Under the pieces are notes generated by a model, which saw only the letters and a list, made by a program, of their open reading frames with translations, did no database searches and was not told the origin of the DNA. Of a stretch of DNA of 64,000 bases, positions 56,939-64,000 are shown one piece after another. Origin of the DNA: Cerrena zonata (taxonomy: Eukaryota; Basidiomycota; Agaricomycetes; Polyporales; Cerrenaceae). How positions within the stretch are numbered: position 1 is the stretch's first letter; the number at the start of each line of letters is the position of its first letter. Both the position numbers and the translations under genes were made by a program. Location: positions 186,001-250,000 of the forward strand of contig JASBNA010000007.1 in NCBI GenBank assembly GCA_038087015.1. The letters run 5' to 3'.

Positions 56939-58710
56939 CTACTGTGGGGTGCCGAAGCCGGAACCAGGCTGGGGAGACGACGAGTGGTGATCTGGGAACG
57001 AGTAACGAGAGGTAGACTGAGACTGGTAATCCCTCTCATCGTGCGGAGTCAAGACTCTCCCACCGCTGGACGAAGTCGAATGCGAGGGACTATGCATATA
57101 GGGACTGTTCTGACCTGTTGTTTGGGTCGAATTGGAATACAGGGATTGCTGTTGATGCGGCTGTGAGCCTATGAACGGGTTGGGGTTTGAAATGGGAGGC
57201 GCACTCATCGGGACGCTAAGAAATGTTCCACTCCCATGGCCTCCGCTGCTATGGCTTCCGCTAGACTGGGCGTGAGGATGGAGGGTGCCGCTATAGGACA
57301 TACGGTTGCTCGAGTAGGAAGAATCATAAGGGTGATGGTGATTGGCTGTAGCGGAGAGGCTGCCAGGGGTTGCATGGCCGGAGCTCAAGCTGCGACTCAT
57401 GCCGACCATCTGACGGGTAGAAGATACAGGGTGATCGAACGGCTGGAGGGTCATGGGATAATACAATTGCAGGGTATCTGTCGGAATCGATGCACGGCGA
57501 GCCGGGTCCATGAGGGGCCCGGTGCGAGAAGCAAAAGGCGTAGTAGTCGTTGGGCCGGCCGCTGCACGGTGAGCAGGTGCCAGGATCCGGCGGCGAGCCT
57601 AAAAGACAAAATGGTGAATAAACAAATCAAAATGACAGGCGGGGAGCGTACGTTGATCATCCAGTTAGAGACCTGGGACATGGAGAGGCCCGTTGCGTGA
57701 CACAGCTGTTTCTTCTCCTCCTCGGAAGGATATGGGTGATCGGAATGCCGATGCAGCCAATCCTTGAGGAAGTCGGTGACAGGCTTGGGCAGCTTGCCGC
57801 GCTTCCTGGGCTGGCGCTCGACGAGGGAAGGTGCGGGCGCCTGGGGGGAACGCGTCGGGGACGAGCCGACCGACATGGGGGGCGCAGAGGACGCTGCAGA
57901 GGGCAGGCCCGAGGATGTTGTGGATGATGCACTCATGGGGTAGTCGGAGTTGGGGAAATGCCAATCAGACTCCGTTTTAATACCAGGCATGGCGAGGCCG
58001 TCTCGAGCGGAATTAACGCGATCGGAATGGTGATGTTGTCCCGCGATACGTGTGACACCTCCAAAGAGTTGCTGGTGCTGCTGCTGGGAAGAAGAACCGC
58101 TCAGGGACGAGTGGCGAAGGCTGTCTTCGTACTTTATCGTAGGCGAAAGCGCTCCGGCTATGTGTCCGGGTGTCGAATTGGGTCGGACTATCCCTCCAGA
58201 CGCCCAATGTTCCTCGGTTGCGCTTAGTCCCGACGACGGTGTTTTGTACTCTGCGGACGAAAGAGGAGACTGCGAGGAAAAGGGGAACGAGGGCGAGCTC
58301 GAAAGGGTACTGTTCAGACCGTATTCGTTGCCGTACAGGCTGTTTCCGATATCCAGGCGGGGCCGAGAAAGCTTGTCCTCGTCTGAGCCCGGGAACTGGT
58401 AAGAGGAAAGACCAGAGGAAGACTGGGTGGGACGGTGGGTCGGGTGGGGGAGACGGAGTCTACTGTTGTCGGCGTAGATGGAAGGGAGGGACGCGCGACG
58501 TTGCTCGTGGCGATCCTGGAAGGAAGAAGCAAGGGATGGCAGCTGGACACGGGGGCTGCTCAGTGCAGAGTGATCGTCCTGGGGTTGGGGAGAGGGGGTG
58601 TTGTTGTTGGACCAATGCTGCTTTTTTGGGCTGGGAGAGTCCGAGGGGGAATGGGCACGCTTGTCTGGGCGTGACTGAAGACTGCTGTCAGACGTAGCCG
58701 AGGTTGACAT
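56939..58710 (-). CDS. TALE/KN homeodomain transcription factor
   Basis: Two exons with intron 57599-57651 (GTACGC...TTAG) placed inside the homeodomain between MIN and ARRR. The long Ser/Pro/Gln-rich N-terminus (about 290 aa) is disordered. The homeodomain core follows: RKRGKLPKPVTDFLKDWLHRHSDHPYP (two parts), YPSEEEKKQLCHATGLSMSQVSNWMIN|ARRR. The PYP three-residue loop extension and WFxN-like WMINARRR helix 3 place it in the TALE (Homeobox_KN) class. The C-terminal 200 residues are Ser/His/Gly/Gln-rich with no known domain. It is about 570 aa, nuclear and DNA-binding. In mushrooms, proteins of this class include developmental regulators and the HD1 mating-type proteins. Without an HD2 partner nearby, a mating-locus role is not supported. 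Confidence 0.92.
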
Positions 58711-61700
58711 GCGCCGTGAGTAGTAGTCAATCTCGGCGTCGTGGGTATGGCTGATGGAAAGGAAGAGTCAATGAGGAAATGTCGGGGAGAGAGAGAGAAC
58801 AGGAATACTGACAGGGCGACAAGGGCGGGAGACGCCTCTGCAGAGAGCGAGTCGAGGATGCGGACGTCAAAAGCGAGCGGGTCGATCTGGGCGTTCTTGG
58901 GTTGTTCGCTGCAAGGGAGGGAGGGCTGTCAGAGGCTGTCGATCGGACAAGCAATGCAAAGGAAGCGGGCAATTTAAAGCTAAACTCTCCCTCGAAGCGT
59001 GGGGATAGAGGGCTGCAGATGACAGCCCGGCGTGACAGAACGAAAAAGGGGAGGGGGGATCCAAAGCAGGTGCAGAGAATGATTGGAAAAGATGGATATG
59101 GAAAGGATCACGTACAGAGCAAACTGCAGCTGGGCAACGTTGTAGCTGTTGAGCGGTTGCGCGTCAGCAGGGGAGGAGTGCACGTCGATCATGGAACTGA
59201 AGATGGGGATTATGAAGGAGACGGATGCAGCTTAGCGTGGGGCAGGCTGGGGTCGTGAGCAGCTGGCGCAGATAGAGCTGGGATGAGGGCCACTGGGAGA
59301 GTCGAACCGACTAGCTCACGCACTTGCTTTAGCTCTGGGAGAGAGGATGTGCGTCTGTACCTGTATGATGCTCGCAATAAAGGACTCGGGGAAGCGATGG
59401 ACGGTAAGCGTGATCAAATTGACGACTGAGTACGGTCCAGGGCTGGTATTTATCTCATTCGCGGGCTCGATTCATGGGAACGGTGGTCGTAGAGGATATC
59501 ACTGCCACATCAGGTCCATTGTTGCAAGTCCGGACGACTGGGCGTTTGAAACCCGAACGAAAGGAAGGCCTTCGCGTGCAGTCGATGCCCGGCTATAGAG
59601 CGAATCGAATCTGGATGATCTGGCCAGACGCACTTGCTAATCTGCGAAGCGTCTGCTCCCCCCGCCTGAGATGGGAAAGCACGAGTGGCCGCTCGCTGGC
59701 AATCCCTATGGAGGCCATCGCAGGAGCTGCCATTGCTAGTCGAGGACTGATGGGAGGCATTCGCATTCGCAGCACGAGCGAGAGCACATGCATGCACAGC
59801 TGGGAGATCTGACGATGGCGCACCGATGGCCAGGTGAGGATAGAATTCGATCCCAGCTGTGCGGTGAAATGGGATTGCAGATTCGGATTGACTCCGTGCC
59901 CCGACAGGAACGAGCCCTCCAATGCAGTGCATCCTCAATTAATCACCAAACTATAACTCGGAACACAACATGCGCAAACACCCCCGCCCCTCCTGCCTAA
60001 AACAGTCCTTTTAATTGCCGTCCCCGTGTGCCGGATTCACCCGTCCAGGCGCCCACCCAGAGCTGTGCCGCGGCTAGGCCCATGTTGCTTGAGTCGCTCG
60101 CGGTGGTCGATCGTCTCCAAAGCAAGTGGCGTCCATCGACAACAGCATAATCCTCCCCGATGCCTCCGCTCCTCAACGGGTAGATCTCCTCTTGTTGCGC
60201 CCACAAACTCATACACTCTCCCGCTCGTCCTCTGATCCCAGGTCAATACTTGCCCGCTATGGCTATATTGGTATAATCGCATTGATACACCTCTCGCTCT
60301 CCATATCGCCTTCTTTCATATCCTCTCTACAGCACTGTCCCATGCACCACGCTCCGATATTCAGGCACACTCTTTATCCATCTTCCCATCACTCTCTCCT
60401 TCCGCTCCTCCTCTGTCCAGATCGCCTCTCCAGTCCCTTTTGCCGTTCCCTCGGTTTCTTGTTTTTTTCTACAGGCACGCCATCGTACAAACCTTGCTCG
60501 CTTTTAGCCTCTAACATTCTGTCGTTCAAACCCTAATCCGTAAGCACTGGGCAAAGAAGAAAGGAAAAAGGCTCCCTCGGGCTCGGAGATGCAAACTCTT
60601 GATCCTGACTTTCTCACAGTTGCAATTTCATACTTGCAGCCCAACAGACGCATTTCCTATCCTCTCGGAATCCATCCTCCAACTCCTCCGATAGTATAGT
60701 GACAGTTCTGACCTTCAAGATCAATCCACCAGATCATCATCATTGCGCACCTTGCGATCAACTCATATTGGTTCGAGAGCACAACGGTCAACAGATCATT
60801 GCAATGCCGTTGACGACCATGGGGCCAGTTGCAGTGCCTGCTGCAGTCCATTACAGTAATTATCAGTTGTGTTATCGTTTATCAACAACAAAAACACCCC
60901 TCTCGAGCTTCTTTCAATAGACTGTCATGTCATCCCTTGAACTTTCAAACATTGTCACATCAATTACCCGGCTTCCCCACACTTGACTTTCTCTGTTCCT
61001 TACTTACGGCCCCTCGACAGCGGCTGTGTTTTAATTGAAGCTTGAATTTATCCCGACTGTGGCTGCAGGGGGAGACTGACTGGCTGACTACCACACACAC
61101 GAGAGAATCCACACGCCGCCCAACCTTGTTAATTCCGATTCACCGCCAAGCTGGGTGTGTTAAGCAATAAACAATTTCAATTGCGAGAGCAGTGATTCGC
61201 GGCTTCCTCTTCTGAACAATGTCATGTCTCCCTGCTCACTTCCTCACTTCCGTGTCTTCTCTCACGACGCATTATGCCAGTCCTCTGTCCAGACTCTACC
61301 CTGCACGTCCGTCGCTTCTTCCACCCCGGAGGGCTCTCGGGCTTCTTCAAAGTTCACCCTGCTACAACAACAACACACCCTCCATCTAAAACGTGCTCCG
61401 CTGACCATCATGTTGGATCGTCGCCTGTTGTTGATGTTCCTGAACCCCTCAGCTCGAGAGCTTCTTTTGATAAACACTGTTCGGCTCTCCATCAACATTT
61501 ACGTTCGTGTCGCATTGTTTTGTTGCGGCTCCTCCTCCTGCGTTTTATTTTTGGTCTTTCTTGCACGTAAATGCCTTTCTCGTAAACAATCATCAAATGA
61601 TGTATTCTGCTCGGTGTCTGACAGTGGAATGGCGGTACCCCTCCCTCCGCTCCGTATCACCCATATCATCATCACACTCTCTTTCACTTCTGTTTACCTC

Positions 61701-64000
61701 TTTCAAACTATACATGAGCTCCACGAAATCATCATCATCCTTTGCCAGTTCCGAACATCTCATCATCAACTCATTTATTAAAGCTCTTTCTAAACTAAAA
61801 CTGAAACGCTGAGTGAGAGCGAATGAGGGGAGAGGAGGGAAACGTCAACGTTCGAATTTAACATTTTCACAAACCCACCCGCCCTCGATCATCATTCAGA
61901 ACAGAACACACAACAACAGCGGCGGTCATTTCCAACAACAAAAACCTTTCCTCAAAGTCCCGTCCCCGTCCCCGTCCCATTATATGCAAATACCAAATAC
62001 CACTATTCCGACTCGCTCTCCATACCTCCCCTTGATCCAACGCCAACACCGTCCGTCTCCCTCTTCCGCGCACCTGTCCAACTCCCTCACACTACACTAT
62101 CCACTGTTTTTGTCCTCCTTATCAATCTCTGATCTTCCCCATGTTCTCCGAGTGCGCCTTCCCATCACCATCAACCCATCACCCATCTTTTCACGCTTCC
62201 CCGCCGCCGGTTTCCCTACCCCCCCTTCTTTTTCATTATACGGTACTTATCATCAAACCCACTCTCCCATATGCCATACAATGTAACTTCCTCCCCTCCT
62301 CTTCTTCCTTTTTTTCTCAGAGTGTGCGATCGGACGCTTAGGTAAGACTAAGCACTCTGCGGAACAACGCTCAATAGCTTTTCGGTCTTCCCTTCTTTTT
62401 TTTCTAGTTTTGTTAATTTGGGAACCTGGTGTGGCCAGAGTGGCTTTCGATTTCCTATATCCAGCACGCTCGGTGAAGATCGAGACCGGGTGTTATTTCT
62501 TGCCGGGTTTTACTGTACAGTAGTTGTGAAGATGTCGGATTGACGATGTTATCGATTATAGTACTTTACGTACACGAACGCAAATTCGGGAGAGGGTCAA
62601 TATATATTTATATTTATTCTCAGAAATCGAGCCCTTTGATTATTCGAACCCGCCAAGATCCACTCTACTAGCGTCTCTGACTCCTCCTAATTAGCTAGCG
62701 AGCCTACGGACGGAGATTACCTTGCTCTTTTGGAAAAAACCCTAATCCACTGGGAGGCGAGGGTTGAATGTACGTCATGCCAGGTGAACATTTCACGCTA
62801 CTATCGTACCCGTAAATCTCTGCTTGTTTTCCTCCCCTGCACGCTAAAGCGAGTTAGTACCGGGCCACAAATAAAAACAACAACAATTCAACTTGCTGAC
62901 TCGAATGTAAAACACCGGGGAAATTCCCTGTCGCTATGACTTCTAGGGCAGACTACCGCGGATTGAGTAAGATTGAAGTAAGATGGCACTAATATACTAA
63001 TATACTAATAACATATCATATAAGTACCCTTGATATACCCCACTGGCAATTAACGGGATGTGAAAAAAAAACAAGCAGACCCTGGAGAAGCCCCTACGCC
63101 ACACAACACATGAGGCAATATAAAATAAAAGGGTACAGGGATCAGAAAAGTGGCTCGGGATTGGAGGAGGGGGTATTGCATATTCATATCCCCTATCGAT
63201 TTATTAGTAGATTAGTAGATTAGTAGTAATGTACGATTGTTTAACCAATTCGATTTGAATGACAAACTTGAAGCTCGGGCCTGAGGCCTGAGGGATGAGT
63301 TCGAGACTACGGATTGTAATGGTAATTGGTCACGGTAGAGAAACACCTAGGGCTGTACAAGTATAGTAAATTCGACAACTTCACGGTACCTCATTCCATT
63401 TGTTATTCATACCGCACAGTCTTCTCTCATATCAATCATCTTGATCAAAAACCCGTACCCAATCTAGCAACTATCTTGAATCGAGCGTCACAAGCTGAGA
63501 AGAGACCCAGTCGGAAGATAACGTAAAGACCAACCTGAACAGGGCCCTCTCAGCTGAGCCTTGAGGTATTTGAAACATCCGGTGACCGCGGGCGAGCCAA
63601 ACCAAGCCAGCTCGTGATGATCGAGGTTCTCTCAATCCCACACAGACTCTCAGCCTAGTGACATGATAGGTTCCCACCTATCCAAGAACATATTTCCAAA
63701 GACGGAAAGCGACCAACCCACGTCGATTCTCCCGCGAGAGCCAGTCAGAACTCTGCCCGAATAACACACACTCTCTGGGTGGGAGCTTAAGATGTCAGCA
63801 GCGATAACTCAGAATCCCTCGTCATGGGTTTTAGGATTCGGCCGACCCAGAACGCCCATTGGTGAAAAAAATTGAATGCCGTACTGTTTCCTCGTCCCCC
63901 CCTCTGACTCCCGCCTTCTTAATACTCTGAAGGTCCAGAGGGAAGCTTAAGACCGTGACACACAGCGAATCATCGCCTAGAATGCGCACTAACGGGCCTA
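58711..64000. other. 5.3-kb gene-free upstream region of the homeodomain gene
   Basis: No supported gene on either strand. 60,150-62,350 is strongly pyrimidine-rich on the plus strand, with many CTC/TCC runs and CCCGTCCCCGTCCCCGTCC near 61960-61980. 63,190-63,240 has tandem TTAGTAGA-type repeats. The first 1-1.5 kb beyond 58,710 most likely holds the 5' untranslated region and promoter of the homeodomain gene. Confidence 0.5.

Noticed and set aside
56939..58710. Homeodomain gene as part of a mating-type (HD) locus
   Set aside because: No divergently transcribed HD2 partner and no MIP or beta-fg flanking gene in the window.
59285..59345. tRNA-like T-arm (GAGTCGAACCGAC)
   Set aside because: Only two of five T-stem pairs form; no D-arm or anticodon arm.
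60126..62341. Several plus-strand open frames (for example 60126-60536, 61224-61781, 61813-62286)
   Set aside because: They are Ser/Pro/His/Leu-rich frames produced by pyrimidine-rich DNA, with no motif or splice continuity.

Overview
This window is nuclear DNA of a filamentous basidiomycete, most likely an Agaricomycete. The evidence is dense phase-consistent spliceosomal introns of about 50-60 bp, large F-box families, a KDZ-class DNA transposon with a CxC1-type transposase, and UstYa (DUF3328) genes. About 29 genes, broken genes or gene relics can be supported. The last 14 kb is gene-poor.

Layout. 0.1-1.3 kb: urease accessory GTPase UreG (minus). 1.6-7.2 kb: two F-box genes around a FIST-like gene, and a decayed second copy of the 5' end of the FIST-like gene. 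7.36-19.86 kb: a complete 12.5-kb KDZ transposon with 684-bp terminal inverted repeats and an 8-bp target duplication. It carries the KDZ transposase (minus) and three divergently transcribed cargo genes (plus). The transposase exon is interrupted by a 715-bp fold-back element with CACTG ends. 19.9-23.6 kb: a 231-bp MITE, a third F-box gene closely similar to the one at 5.4 kb, an F-box relic and a small orphan gene. 26.8-27.7 kb: a secreted PEBP-family protein.

27.9-37.8 kb is the most interesting part: a four-unit tandem array. Each unit pairs a UstYa-type oxidase gene (minus) with a secreted repeat-containing peptide precursor gene (plus), read away from each other from a shared promoter region. 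Unit 4 is intact. Its precursor has a signal peptide followed by seven near-identical repeats, each on its own 42-45 nt microexon. The Lys-Arg (Kex2) site between repeats is split exactly by a phase-0 intron (AAG at the exon end, CGN/CGA at the next start). This looks like a dikaritin-type RiPP locus with an exon-per-core architecture. Units 1-3 show progressive divergence and decay: lost KR sites, frameshifts, and fusion to a PEBP relic.

38.4-50.4 kb: a second F-box subfamily (two paralogues plus an F-box/LRR-like gene) interleaved with three tandem epoxide hydrolase genes, the last with a frameshift. 50.4-56.9 kb: no supportable gene. 56.9-58.7 kb: a TALE/KN homeodomain transcription factor (minus) with more than 5 kb of gene-free, low-complexity DNA upstream of it to the end of the window.

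Working together: in units 1 and 4 the precursor would be secreted and cut by Kex2, and the membrane-anchored UstYa would modify the Tyr-rich cores. Inside the KDZ element the transposase and cargo genes form one mobile unit, probably now immobile in cis because of the nested insertion. All functions are inferred from translated motifs; no database search was run.
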